Assembly (NCBI GenBank): GCA_947625305.1
Contig: CANQNW010000005.1
Span: 1 to 64,000, forward strand
Source: Candidatus Gastranaerophilales bacterium
Lineage (GTDB): Bacteria; Cyanobacteriota; Vampirovibrionia; Gastranaerophilales; Gastranaerophilaceae
Length of the DNA: 64,000 nucleotides
Reading direction: 5' to 3'
The translations under genes were made by a program, and so were the position numbers. Positions 10,702-18,975 of this stretch are shown piece by piece. The notes below the pieces were generated by a model. That model was not told the origin of the DNA. It saw only the letters and a list, made by a program, of their open reading frames with translations, and searched no databases. Numbering within the stretch: the stretch's first letter is position 1; each line of letters opens with the position of its first letter.

Positions 10702-11187
10702 TTATTCCCCCAGTCCTTTAACTTCTCTAAGACGGTAAAAAAATTCAAAACCTTCAGGAATAACAATGCCTTCAGGTTTAGGATTATCGAATTTATAATT
10801 AAATTTCTTTAGCCACCTTTTAGCAAGGCGGTTTTTTTCGTGAATAAAATTATAAGTTACCCAATATTTTTCATCAGCTTTTTTTAGTTCCACTTCAAAC
10901 TCTTTAAAAAAGCAGTGTATATGTTTTTTAATTTCATTGGTTGACAAAAGCCAAACAACGCCAACGCCGTCTTCATCACCTTTACAATGACATATACCAC
11001 CGACTAAAACGGGTGTATTATCTTTTTTACTTTTACCTAAGATAGTATCATTTTCAATTATATTTTTTAGTGCTTTTTCTTTCCAATTTTCTTCACCGTA
11101 TGCTACTATAACTTCGTACAGATCTTCCGGCCGTAAATTATCTAAAACATAGTTTATATCTTCAGCATTTTTATTCGCTCTGTACAT
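10702..11187 (-). CDS. T7 gp13-like protein (DUF2833, acetyltransferase-like)
   Basis: The protein has about 161 residues and a GNAT-like layout: a central strand GVVWLLSTNE, then YNFIHEKNRLAKRWLKKFNYKF, the pattern of phage DUF2833/gp13-like proteins. It is probably a minor virion or assembly protein; enzyme activity is unproven. I place the start at ATG 11187 because GAGG sits six bases before it. An in-frame ATG at 11199 would add four residues. The C-terminus contains IPEGFEFFYR, an echo of the PEGFE motif found in two other proteins of this phage. The gene overlaps the end of the tail nozzle gene. Confidence 0.65.
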   Translation of the reverse strand: MYRANKNAEDINYVLDNLRPEDLYEVIVAYGEENWKEKALKNIIENDTILGKSKKDNTPVLVGGICHCKGDEDGVGVVWLLSTNEIKKHIHCFFKEFEVELKKADEKYWVTYNFIHEKNRLAKRWLKKFNYKFDNPKPEGIVIPEGFEFFYRLREVKGLGE

Positions 11188-13468
11188 CTGTATCCTCATC
11201 TTCTATACCTACAACAGCGCTTATACTTGTTACGGTTAGCGGTAGTGGGTATGGCTGCTTTATTTTTATACTTGCGTCTTCTTTATAATTTGCAGTAGGA
11301 TACATTGTAATATCACCACTAAATAGCCAGCCTGCGTCATTTATACTATCAACGCTTCTTGCATTTTGGGTTTCCGAATTATCATCACCAATTATAAAAA
11401 AATCTTCTCTTGATTTTTCTACTTTTATATTTGCAGCTGTTATTATCTTTTTTAATCCGTGTGTATTTTCGCCCTCAATATTTAATGTTTCAAGCTCGAA
11501 AGTATAAGGAAGCCCGACAACTATTTTTTTTGAAGGGTTTTGAAGTGTAATAGAACCGTTTTTTACTACATCTGTATAAGCACCACCGTCAGCTAATATA
11601 GAAACGGTTTCACCTTCAAGATGAGATAAACCGCTTATATGACTTACTTCTGATTCAAACTCTGCTTTTAGTCCGCAATCAACAAAGAAGCCGTCTTGTG
11701 CATTATCTATGAGGCGTGAGTGCATACGTTCAATAAATCTTTTTTCTTCCCCGTTGATTATCCTTTTTATAACAAAATAAACTACATCTTCAAAGCCTTC
11801 TCTTATAACCGCAACGCTTTCAAATTTACCTTTTGTTTCGTGTCTATGCCAGCCAGCTACTTCTTGTTTTTTATTATAAGTTAGTGCATTTACTGTTCCG
11901 TCAGACATTACACACCATAAAATTCGATATGGCTCTTTAGAATAAGCCATATCTATAACTTGCTTATTTTCAAATAAATGGTTCGCAAATATTGTTAGTT
12001 CATCACCATTATAAGAATCTGATACATATTCATATCCAAGATCCCTAACAACAGAACCACCGGCTTGAACAAAAAGAACCATATTGCCCGATACGCAAGG
12101 CTGAACGTGAGAACAGCCGTAATAACTTTGTGGTACGCAAAGAGGTGGAGAAGCTGCTGAAAATGTTCCGTCTGATCCGTTCAATTTCCATTCGGCCCCC
12201 GAAGTTAAAACAATTAAATCGTTAAGACCTATTAAATGCCTAATTTCGTTTACTTCTCTTTCTGATATTTTGATGTTAATGCTATCTGAAGCATTTAAGG
12301 GCCTTGATATATTAAAGTTGTTATCCGTGCCGGTTTGTGATGTAACAAGAGTTTGAGGCGCATTTTTTAAGCAAGCAAATAATTTTCTTTGTTGAAAATA
12401 ATTTACACAAGAAGGATAATTATTTTTTTCAAAAGGGTTTCTTGCTATTGGTGCTGTTGATGATAAATCCGGTTCGATTTTATTATCTGTAAAACTTGTT
12501 TTTGCTGCTGTTCCAATAAAACCAAAAATACCGTTGACGCTTTTATAAACATTGTATTCAGTTGCGCCTTCTACTTCTTCCCACGATATAGTCATACTTT
12601 CCGAAGTAGTCCAGTAGCTTTCTATATGTCCTGTTGCTTTTGCTATTTCCGATCTTTCGCTTTCCTCGTATGTTTCTTCCATTATGGCTGTAACGACATA
12701 TTCGTATTCACGTGTGTTAGAACTCGTTTCACCTTTCCAAGAAGCTTCAATATTTTGAGGTGGGTTTATTTGTGGCGTTGGTATAATTTCATTTAAACCC
12801 CAATCATAATGACTTGTTCTTGATAATTCGCGCGGCAAATAATCTTTATGGCAAATTGTCAATACATCAGCGTTTTGCCCGTATTTCAACATAAATAAAT
12901 CTTCATTAAGGTATGGTGTTTCAGTCTCTACTATTTCCCCACGCTTAGCAATCTTTTCTTCGTCTTTATCTATACTTATTTGCTTTGTTTCTTTGTCTAT
13001 GCTCGTAACTACACCGTATTTTGTAATAAAATCTTTTTCAAGATAACAAATACTACCTTCTTCAATTTCAGCTTCAGTATAAACGATCTGATCGCCGAAA
13101 ATGTAAGAAAAAGTTTCTTCTTCAACTTCTTCATTTATAGAATATTCACCCTCATATTTAAGCCCGTAATTATCAGGGTATATTATTTGTCCTCCGTCTT
13201 TAATATACCTTGCGTATTTTTCCCCAAGCTCAATAATATAAGTTTGTTCAGTATTGAAAGAAAAAGGGATTATTCGCGTAGGTTTGCTGCTATCTTTTAC
13301 TTCGCAAACCAATTCAAGACCGGCTCTATTAGATATACAGCCTTCTGTCCTTACAAAACCATTTAATAGTTTTTTTAATCCATTACTATATTTTGCAAGA
13401 TCATTTCTTGCATATAAAGATGGCGACAATTCGCCGCCGGTAAAAGATTTTTGCGTTAATCTTGTCAT
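11171..13468 (-). CDS. Tail tubular protein B / tail nozzle (T7 gp12-like)
   Basis: The protein has 765 residues. The N-terminus (TRLTQKSFTGGELSPSLYAR) is the hallmark of podovirus tail tubular protein B and its relatives, as is the later LIVLTSGAEWKL region. The product forms the nozzle at the tip of the short tail. A fibronectin-like segment around residues 240-330 (tyrosine- and threonine-rich, ending in a YNVYKS motif) looks like an inserted Ig-like domain. It starts four bases after the adaptor gene and is translated from ATG 13468. The family call is strong; the inserted domain is inference. Confidence 0.88.
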   Translation of the reverse strand: MTRLTQKSFTGGELSPSLYARNDLAKYSNGLKKLLNGFVRTEGCISNRAGLELVCEVKDSSKPTRIIPFSFNTEQTYIIELGEKYARYIKDGGQIIYPDNYGLKYEGEYSINEEVEEETFSYIFGDQIVYTEAEIEEGSICYLEKDFITKYGVVTSIDKETKQISIDKDEEKIAKRGEIVETETPYLNEDLFMLKYGQNADVLTICHKDYLPRELSRTSHYDWGLNEIIPTPQINPPQNIEASWKGETSSNTREYEYVVTAIMEETYEESERSEIAKATGHIESYWTTSESMTISWEEVEGATEYNVYKSVNGIFGFIGTAAKTSFTDNKIEPDLSSTAPIARNPFEKNNYPSCVNYFQQRKLFACLKNAPQTLVTSQTGTDNNFNISRPLNASDSINIKISEREVNEIRHLIGLNDLIVLTSGAEWKLNGSDGTFSAASPPLCVPQSYYGCSHVQPCVSGNMVLFVQAGGSVVRDLGYEYVSDSYNGDELTIFANHLFENKQVIDMAYSKEPYRILWCVMSDGTVNALTYNKKQEVAGWHRHETKGKFESVAVIREGFEDVVYFVIKRIINGEEKRFIERMHSRLIDNAQDGFFVDCGLKAEFESEVSHISGLSHLEGETVSILADGGAYTDVVKNGSITLQNPSKKIVVGLPYTFELETLNIEGENTHGLKKIITAANIKVEKSREDFFIIGDDNSETQNARSVDSINDAGWLFSGDITMYPTANYKEDASIKIKQPYPLPLTVTSISAVVGIEDEDTDVQSE

Positions 13469-13471
13469 TTT

Positions 13472-14152
13472 TTAATCTCTTGCTTTTATCCAATCGCACT
13501 CGTTTTTTTCTTCTCTGAAGCCCTCGTTTGCGTCTGCTGTTGTTCCTTCTCTTAGCATTTGTTTATAAATTTGCAAACAATCTGCTGTTTTAACTCTTGC
13601 CCCCGTTATAGAAGGTGCTGCTAAAAAGGCAAGATACCAAGATAGCGCCATAGCAAATTCAGGAGTATAAAAAGTTTCCTCATTTACTAAGCGTGTGAAT
13701 CTTACTACTGCTGGCTGAACATTTGTAAATATAATTCTATTTCCCGTATCATCAGAACCAGTATCAAATTGCTGCCTTTTTAAATATTCGCTGTCTCTAT
13801 CTTCATAATGAAGCGCAGCCATATTATAAAAAGAAATTTTTTCATCTGTTATCGGCTTTTCTCGTTCTTTGTCAATCATATAAACTTCTCTGACAAATAA
13901 ACAATTATTAGGATAATCATATTCATATTGAAATTTAGGGTGTTGGCTGGTGTTGCCCGTAGGTGTTAATTCTCTAAAACAGCTTGCAAATCCCCAATCG
14001 TGATCTGCTAAAGTTTTTTCCTTTGCTGTTTCGTAAAACTCATCAAGAACAACTGTATTACGATCGCCTTGATTAGCACCTTGAACACCAACCGATACGC
14101 CTAAATTTTTTAAAGCCATATTGAATATTTTAGCTTTTGTATATTTTGCCAT
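13472..14152 (-). CDS. Tail tubular protein A / head-tail adaptor (T7 gp11-like)
   Basis: The protein has 226 residues with the layout of podovirus tail tubular protein A: FNMALKNLGV near the start, a central VLDEFYETAKEKTLADHDWGFA motif region, and a C-terminal helix ending near the C-terminus (ANEGFREEKNE). The protein forms a ring between portal and nozzle. Its stop is four bases from the nozzle start, and its ATG shares a base with the stop of the acidic protein upstream, which suggests coupled translation. Length and neighbours are both normal for the family. Confidence 0.85.
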   Translation of the reverse strand: MAKYTKAKIFNMALKNLGVSVGVQGANQGDRNTVVLDEFYETAKEKTLADHDWGFASCFRELTPTGNTSQHPKFQYEYDYPNNCLFVREVYMIDKEREKPITDEKISFYNMAALHYEDRDSEYLKRQQFDTGSDDTGNRIIFTNVQPAVVRFTRLVNEETFYTPEFAMALSWYLAFLAAPSITGARVKTADCLQIYKQMLREGTTADANEGFREEKNECDWIKARD

Positions 14153-14571
14153 TATTCTTCGCCTTCAGAATTTCCTTTGTCTTCTTTTTGTTTTTTAGCT
14201 TCGATTTTTTCTTTTAAAGTTTTAACTTTCCAGCTTAAAATCTGATTGCCTTCAATGCCTACTGCTTTTGCAGCTTCGATTAAGGCATTTTTTTCTACTA
14301 AAGGCAATTCATTTACTTTTCTTTTGTCTTCAGTATTTCCTTCGCCTTCAGTATTTCCTTCGCCTTCAGAATTTCCTTTGTCTTCTTTGTTTCCCTTGCC
14401 TTCTTTGTCTTCATTCTTCTTGATATTTTGAAATTCTTTTTCAGTTATTTCTTCAGCCCAAGAAGGACAATTTTTGCCGGCATAATCTATAATCAATTCA
14501 GAATCTTTCATAATATCCGGATCATAATGTCGTGCGTTATACCAAGCTTCTTTTATAATTTTAACTTTCAT
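14152..14571 (-). CDS. Acidic repeat protein of the tail module, unknown function
   Basis: The protein has 139 residues and I do not recognise it. The first 45 residues (W-Y-N-A-R-H-Y-D-P) look folded and resemble short head-completion or decoration-type proteins. Residues 55-85 are a low-complexity acidic run built on GEGNTE/EDKGNSE units. The last eleven residues repeat the same EDKGNSEGE word, so both copies may come from slippage or duplication. A SAP-like or Rho-N-like segment (LIEAAKAVGIEGNQI, about residues 95-125) lies between them. It sits between the cement protein and the adaptor, so a small structural role is plausible. Confidence 0.6.
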   Translation of the reverse strand: MKVKIIKEAWYNARHYDPDIMKDSELIIDYAGKNCPSWAEEITEKEFQNIKKNEDKEGKGNKEDKGNSEGEGNTEGEGNTEDKRKVNELPLVEKNALIEAAKAVGIEGNQILSWKVKTLKEKIEAKKQKEDKGNSEGEE

Positions 14572-14594
14572 TTTTACTCCTTTTTATAAATTTT

Positions 14595-14625
14595 AATAAA
14601 AACCGAGGGCAGATTTACTGCCCTC
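14595..14625 (-). terminator. Rho-independent terminator after cement gene
   Basis: A perfect 8-bp stem (GAGGGCAG/CTGCCCTC, loop ATTTA) lies just after the stop of the capsid cement gene. On the minus strand it is followed by GGTTTTTATT. It may partly insulate the head genes from the tail genes. Confidence 0.75.
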
Positions 14626-14630
14626 AAATT

Positions 14631-15020
14631 TTATACGTGGTATCCTTCATTAGAACCGTCAACGATACCAGCTGTAATTTTACCAGCGCTTGCACTTCCT
14701 GAAACGGTATAATTCAAGCGTAAGTATTTTTTAATGCCGATTGGTAAGAATTTTAAAGGGAATTTATAACCGGCTTTTAATTTTTCAAGTTCGATTGCGC
14801 CTGTTGTTACAAGATCTTCATACTCGCCAGCTTCTGTATCACAAGTTTGAACAGCAACCGTAATATCTGTTAAACCTTCAAAATCTTCTACTACTTGCGC
14901 TAAAACTTCTACCGGTTCACCCTTGCCAATATCCCCATTTACTTTAATTACATTGGTAGATACCGCAGTTTCGGTAATTGCCTGTGCGTCTGAAAATAAT
15001 GCTTGTTCATCTAATATCAT
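14631..15020 (-). CDS. Capsid cement protein, Bbp16-like
   Basis: The protein has 129 residues. Its pattern matches the Bbp16 cement protein of phage BPP-1: ILDEQALFSDAQAIT at the start, VQVVEDFEGLT-like and TDITVAVQT strands, LKAGYKFPLKFLP, and the C-terminal LRLNYTVSGSASAGKITAG. Cement proteins bind the outside of the capsid and stabilise it. The gene sits immediately after the major capsid gene and is bracketed by two terminators, so its transcript level could be set separately. A GGAGC ribosome site precedes the ATG. Confidence 0.85.
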   Translation of the reverse strand: MILDEQALFSDAQAITETAVSTNVIKVNGDIGKGEPVEVLAQVVEDFEGLTDITVAVQTCDTEAGEYEDLVTTGAIELEKLKAGYKFPLKFLPIGIKKYLRLNYTVSGSASAGKITAGIVDGSNEGYHV

Positions 15021-15053
15021 TTTTTTGCTCCTTATAATTAAAATTTACACACT

Positions 15054-15084
15054 TAAAAATGCGCTCTATGCAAAGATAGAGCGC
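15054..15084 (-). terminator. Rho-independent terminator after major capsid gene
   Basis: A 9-bp perfect stem (GCGCTCTAT/ATAGAGCGC, loop of six) lies seven bases after the capsid stop. On the minus strand it is followed by ATTTTTAAG. Partial read-through would feed the cement gene. Confidence 0.75.
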
Positions 15085-15091
15085 AAATTAT

Positions 15092-16090
15092 TTAGGATAC
15101 TTTTGCTTCAGTATCCAAAATTTGATCGCATTCTCTTATCGGAATACCTTTATAAGTAAGGGTTTTTTGACCCAAGTATTCTTGATACGAGAAGTGGATA
15201 TTGTCTTTATTTTCTACTTGTGCGTCAAAATGTTCTAATACATTAGTATTGCAATATATAACAGTTTTGCCGCCAGCAGAATAGCGTTTAATTCTATAAT
15301 ACGCTTTACGCATTAATGCTATTAAATCCGCAGAAGCGTCTTTAGAATCAAGATCGGATACATCAATATTTGCAATACGGCAAGTTGAGCGCCAATCTCT
15401 CAAAGTTAATCCTGAATCCATTTTGTAATGGTCTTGATATACTTTTCTTTTGCCGCCGTTTGCGTCTGTTTCTGTTTGAACTCCGTCGTCAGTGTGCTGC
15501 ATACCAGCTTGTGAACCTTGCGGATAAATCATAGAAACGTGCTGATCGCCGTGTGTGATAAACCATATTGAAGTATTATCATCACCAGAACCGCCACCGT
15601 CTATTATGTTGTAGCCGATATTTCTTTTATCTGTCGATATAGAATTATATCTTACCGCTAAACCGTCAAAACCTTCAGGTCTTGTTTTAGTGTTCCCATA
15701 AAAGAACTCTTTTTGCAGGCCCTGATTCATAGCTTCAATAAAAGCTGTTGATTCAGATAATCTGAATAGTTTTGGATTAGGCGCTTTATCAACAAGATCT
15801 TTATCGACAATAGAATATGTTTCTAACATACCGGTAGGATCTTTGACTTGCGCTGTTGTTGATTTAGAAGGCGGTACAAAACCGTAAATTCTTCTAAATG
15901 TTGCAGTCGGCAATCCTGTTCTTATTGTCGTGATGTGGTTTGAACCGTCGTTACATTCAATGACATTAGCATCTTGCATAATAACATTGGTCTCATTCAT
16001 CATTTCAATGATAGTGGCTGCCTGTTCGCCTCTTTCTGTTCTTTTCAATCTGTCTGCTAAATTCAAATAGCTTGTTCCAAGTGTTGCCAT
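15092..16090 (-). CDS. Major capsid protein, Bbp17-like (BPP-1 type)
   Basis: The protein has 332 residues and the pattern of the BPP-1-type major capsid protein: LADRLKRTERGEQAATIIEMMNE-type N-arm, YGFVPPSKSTT, the VDKAPNPKLFRLSES segment, then QKEFFYGNT and a late LTLRDWRSTCRIANI. It builds the HK97-fold icosahedral shell. The protein is followed by its own terminator. ATG 16090 has an AAGGAGT ribosome site. Order scaffold-capsid-cement is the same as in BPP-1 relatives. Confidence 0.9.
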   Translation of the reverse strand: MATLGTSYLNLADRLKRTERGEQAATIIEMMNETNVIMQDANVIECNDGSNHITTIRTGLPTATFRRIYGFVPPSKSTTAQVKDPTGMLETYSIVDKDLVDKAPNPKLFRLSESTAFIEAMNQGLQKEFFYGNTKTRPEGFDGLAVRYNSISTDKRNIGYNIIDGGGSGDDNTSIWFITHGDQHVSMIYPQGSQAGMQHTDDGVQTETDANGGKRKVYQDHYKMDSGLTLRDWRSTCRIANIDVSDLDSKDASADLIALMRKAYYRIKRYSAGGKTVIYCNTNVLEHFDAQVENKDNIHFSYQEYLGQKTLTYKGIPIRECDQILDTEAKVS

Positions 16091-16113
16091 AGTTTTTACT
16101 CCTTTTAATTGTG

Positions 16114-16854
16114 CTATACATTACTGTCATTCATTGAGGGATACAAAATATCTTCGCGGCTTTTTTCGTCTCCAGCCGGATTGCCCGAAGTGTGAATTGT
16201 ATCGTTTTTCATTTGTGAGCCGATAGCTTTAAGGGCTTTTATAAATTTAGGGTGTACATTCAAGCCCCCTTCTGCTAATATTGTTCTTAATTCTTCATCT
16301 TTGAAAAATGCGTCATAAGCCAAATTTGCAGTTGCTATTGATTCTTTTAAATTTGCCCCTCCTACTTCTTTATCTGAATTTAAGAGCTGCTTATATTCTA
16401 AGCATTTAGCTTCTTGAAGTTTCCCCATAGCTTCAACAGTCTGCTGCTGTGTCTGCTCTGTTAGTTCAACCGCCATAGCCATAAGCTCATTAGCGCTCTT
16501 TTGAGATAAATTAAGTTTAGTTGCATATTCATTAAATTTGCCTGTCATAGTTTCATCAAGCTTCATATTTTCAGGTAGCTTGACTTCTTTATAATCGTAA
16601 GATTCAGGTTTGCCAAAAAGTTCTTTGTTTTCTTGCTGCTTATCCTCTTGACCTTCCTGTTTTTCTTGTTCCTCTTGTTCTTGTTGTTTGTCGTCTTGGT
16701 CTTCCTGTTTTTTATCCTCTTGACCTTCCTGACCTTCTTGAATTTGTGCGCCGCCTAAAGAAGTTGTTTCTTGGTTTTGTTGCCCTTCAATATTGCCTTG
16801 TGCTTCCACTCCGGCGCCGGTGTTTGTATTAGTTGCTTCCATTGTCATATTCAT
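16114..16854 (-). CDS. Phage scaffolding protein
   Basis: The protein has 246 residues. Residues 25-75 are an extreme Gln/Glu/Asp/Lys-rich tract made of repeated GQEGQED/KQQEQEEQ words. Residues 85-235 are helical and charged, as in scaffold proteins that guide capsid assembly and then leave. It lies directly upstream of the capsid gene. The start overlaps the Bbp19-like gene by 26 bases, with AAGGAG before the ATG; in-frame ATGs two and four codons later could also be used. Confidence 0.75.
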   Translation of the reverse strand: MNMTMEATNTNTGAGVEAQGNIEGQQNQETTSLGGAQIQEGQEGQEDKKQEDQDDKQQEQEEQEKQEGQEDKQQENKELFGKPESYDYKEVKLPENMKLDETMTGKFNEYATKLNLSQKSANELMAMAVELTEQTQQQTVEAMGKLQEAKCLEYKQLLNSDKEVGGANLKESIATANLAYDAFFKDEELRTILAEGGLNVHPKFIKALKAIGSQMKNDTIHTSGNPAGDEKSREDILYPSMNDSNV

Positions 16855-17092
16855 TTACTCCTTCTTTTATGATTTCCATATATGTTTCAGGTGCATACTG
16901 TAAAAATAAAGCTCTGATATATAAGCCAAAATCACCATATCCCCTGTTGTAAATTTCTGTTCTTTCATCTCGCGCTAATCCTTGTCTAAAACAACCTGAT
17001 TTATCTATGAAGTGTTTTAGAAGAATTTTTGCACTTTTAGATCCGTTCAAAGTATTTGTAAACGCTTCTTTTAATTTTTCATCATTTAACAT
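16829..17092 (-). CDS. Bbp19-like small head protein
   Basis: The protein has 87 residues. It resembles the small Bbp19-type proteins found between portal and scaffold genes in BPP-1-like phages: a KEAFTNTLNGSKSAKILLKHF helix, a central DERTEIYNRGYGDFGLYI segment, and a final helix (YMEIIKEGV). The exact role is unknown. It starts right after the portal stop and overlaps the scaffold gene, which fits translational coupling. The call is by position and a short pattern only. Confidence 0.65.
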   Translation of the reverse strand: MLNDEKLKEAFTNTLNGSKSAKILLKHFIDKSGCFRQGLARDERTEIYNRGYGDFGLYIRALFLQYAPETYMEIIKEGVNEYDNGSN

Positions 17093-18754
17093 CTATAAAC
17101 CTATCCTTGCCATTAATTCGCCACCGAAAGCGTCAGCGCCTCCGACATTTTTTACAATTTCAGAACCTTGTTGAAGTGCTGCCATTTGCTCTGCTTGTTG
17201 CTGTTTCTGTTCTTGTGCTTCTCTCATTTTGTCAACATCTTCAGTAGGTACAACTTGTTCAGGGTTAATATTTACGTGATCTGCATAATCGTCTATGATT
17301 TTAGAACCGTTTAATTTTTTAACCAGTGTAGGATCTACTGATTGAGCAAGGTTTATAGTAAATGTACAAAATCTTTCCATACCTGATATTTTTTGCGCTT
17401 TTTGCGCTTGTGCAAGCATAGAAACAAATTCTATTTCAAGTTCGCCGCCTTGTATTTGAGCCGGTGGAGCAGGAATTATATTGCGTTCTGTGCATTCAAG
17501 AAATATCCAGCCCATAACTGTTTTAAGTCCGCTGTGAATTTGTTCTAAAATCGGACTTAATAATGTCATTTTTTCTTCTTTAAGCTCGTTGACTTCTGTT
17601 GCTGTTCTGCCCCTATCAGCCGTATTTAATATCATAGCGAATAAGTCATTAAAAAATATTTCATAAATTGATTGTCTTTTTGCTTCAAGCAAAGCTTCAA
17701 GAGGCTGAACAACCGCAGGCGGTACTTGATAAATTGGCTGTAAACCCTCGCCGTTTTGGTTATCCTCTGTAAAAGTTGCAGGCTGATCCGTAAGTTTTTT
17801 ATTTTTTAATTCAGCTGGTCCTCTAAGTTGTGGACTTCCAATTTTTTTTACAATTTTGCCTTCATCAACAACCATAGCCATAAGTTGTTTAACATCAGGC
17901 AAAGCATTTATACCGCAGCTTTCTGTTGGGTAAACATCTTCGCCGTTTACTTCAGCTTCAAAGACTACGAAAGGGAATTTATCAAAGCCGCTTTTCGACA
18001 AGAATTTATCTTTGTCGCCGCTGGTTTCATAATAAACAGATATATATTTTTTGTTTTTAGCCCATACTGAATCAGGCAGATATTCTGCGTTAGGTTCAAC
18101 AAAGTGTACTATTTCAAATAATTGTTCGTATTTTTTAGATTTAATACAATTTTTCACCGCCTCTGAAACATTATCTTTGCCAAACTTCGTGTATAGATTT
18201 TTAGCGGTTTCCATATAAACTCTACACATTGTATCGACAATACCGCTTTCGTTTTTTGCATAGCGATATGAACCTATTGGCAATAATTTTGTGCGCATTA
18301 CAGTATCTACATCACTTTCAAGACTAATTGCAGATAGCGCAAAAATGCCGAGCTGTTTATATGCAGCAGGCAATTTTTCATATAAATTTGAAGCGTTGAA
18401 TACATCTTTAATAGCTGTTTCAACGATATTACACCACCTTTTGACAGCCCAGTCATACTTTGTATCATAATTTTTTATGCGTATTCTAAACCAATTTGTA
18501 GCCGGATTTGTAGCGCCTGACATCATACCTGAAGAAAAATTGCGAACAGCTTTAAGAGGTGCGCTGTCCTTAATTTTTTTATTTTTTGTAGGCGTTTTAT
18601 TTACATTTCGAGCCAAGAATCTAACTGTACGCGGCGCGAAGTAATCAGCTAATTCTTGCCAATCAGCTTTCATCTGATTATAAGCTACTTCAAGTTCTGC
18701 TCTGCGACTTTCAAAATATGGTTTATCGAGTTTTATATCTATAAAATCTTCCAT
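17093..18754 (-). CDS. Portal protein (head-tail connector)
   Basis: The protein has 553 residues with the T7/BPP-1-type connector layout. Near residues 28-48 is KADWQELADYFAPR, then SAPLKAVRNFSSGMMSGATN, a WFRIRI strand, and late GRTATEVNELKEEKM followed by the crown helices and a Gln-rich tail (QEQKQQQAEQM). Twelve copies form the ring through which DNA is packed. ATG 18754 overlaps the stop of the upstream small gene by one base and follows TTAGGTGA. It lies directly downstream of the terminase large subunit and the small Ala/Pro protein. Confidence 0.9.
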   Translation of the reverse strand: MEDFIDIKLDKPYFESRRAELEVAYNQMKADWQELADYFAPRTVRFLARNVNKTPTKNKKIKDSAPLKAVRNFSSGMMSGATNPATNWFRIRIKNYDTKYDWAVKRWCNIVETAIKDVFNASNLYEKLPAAYKQLGIFALSAISLESDVDTVMRTKLLPIGSYRYAKNESGIVDTMCRVYMETAKNLYTKFGKDNVSEAVKNCIKSKKYEQLFEIVHFVEPNAEYLPDSVWAKNKKYISVYYETSGDKDKFLSKSGFDKFPFVVFEAEVNGEDVYPTESCGINALPDVKQLMAMVVDEGKIVKKIGSPQLRGPAELKNKKLTDQPATFTEDNQNGEGLQPIYQVPPAVVQPLEALLEAKRQSIYEIFFNDLFAMILNTADRGRTATEVNELKEEKMTLLSPILEQIHSGLKTVMGWIFLECTERNIIPAPPAQIQGGELEIEFVSMLAQAQKAQKISGMERFCTFTINLAQSVDPTLVKKLNGSKIIDDYADHVNINPEQVVPTEDVDKMREAQEQKQQQAEQMAALQQGSEIVKNVGGADAFGGELMARIGL

Positions 18755-18960
18755 TATTCACCTAATAAATTTTTCTTTTTAGTCGTTGCTTCGTCAGTTA
18801 CTCCAAGTGCGCTTGATTTTACATTTTGACTGGCAGCAGCAGCTTGTTGTTGTCTTGTATTATCGCCGGCTTTTTGTACAGAAGCGTCTGCATAAGTCGG
18901 TGCTGCTATTGGTTCTGCTACCGGTGCTACCACCGGTGCCGGTGTTTTTGGTGAACACAT
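18754..18960 (-). CDS. Small Ala/Pro-rich virion-associated protein
   Basis: The protein has 68 residues. It starts MCSPKTPAPVVAPVAEP, then a Gln/Ala-rich stretch, and ends with TKKKNLLGE. Similar tiny proteins with a Cys-Pro/Ala-rich start and a short conserved tail sit beside the portal gene in many gut podoviruses. No function is known to me. A TAGGAGGAATA ribosome site precedes the ATG, which supports expression. Its stop overlaps the portal start. Confidence 0.6.
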   Translation of the reverse strand: MCSPKTPAPVVAPVAEPIAAPTYADASVQKAGDNTRQQQAAAASQNVKSSALGVTDEATTKKKNLLGE

Positions 18961-18975
18961 TTTATATTCCTCCTA

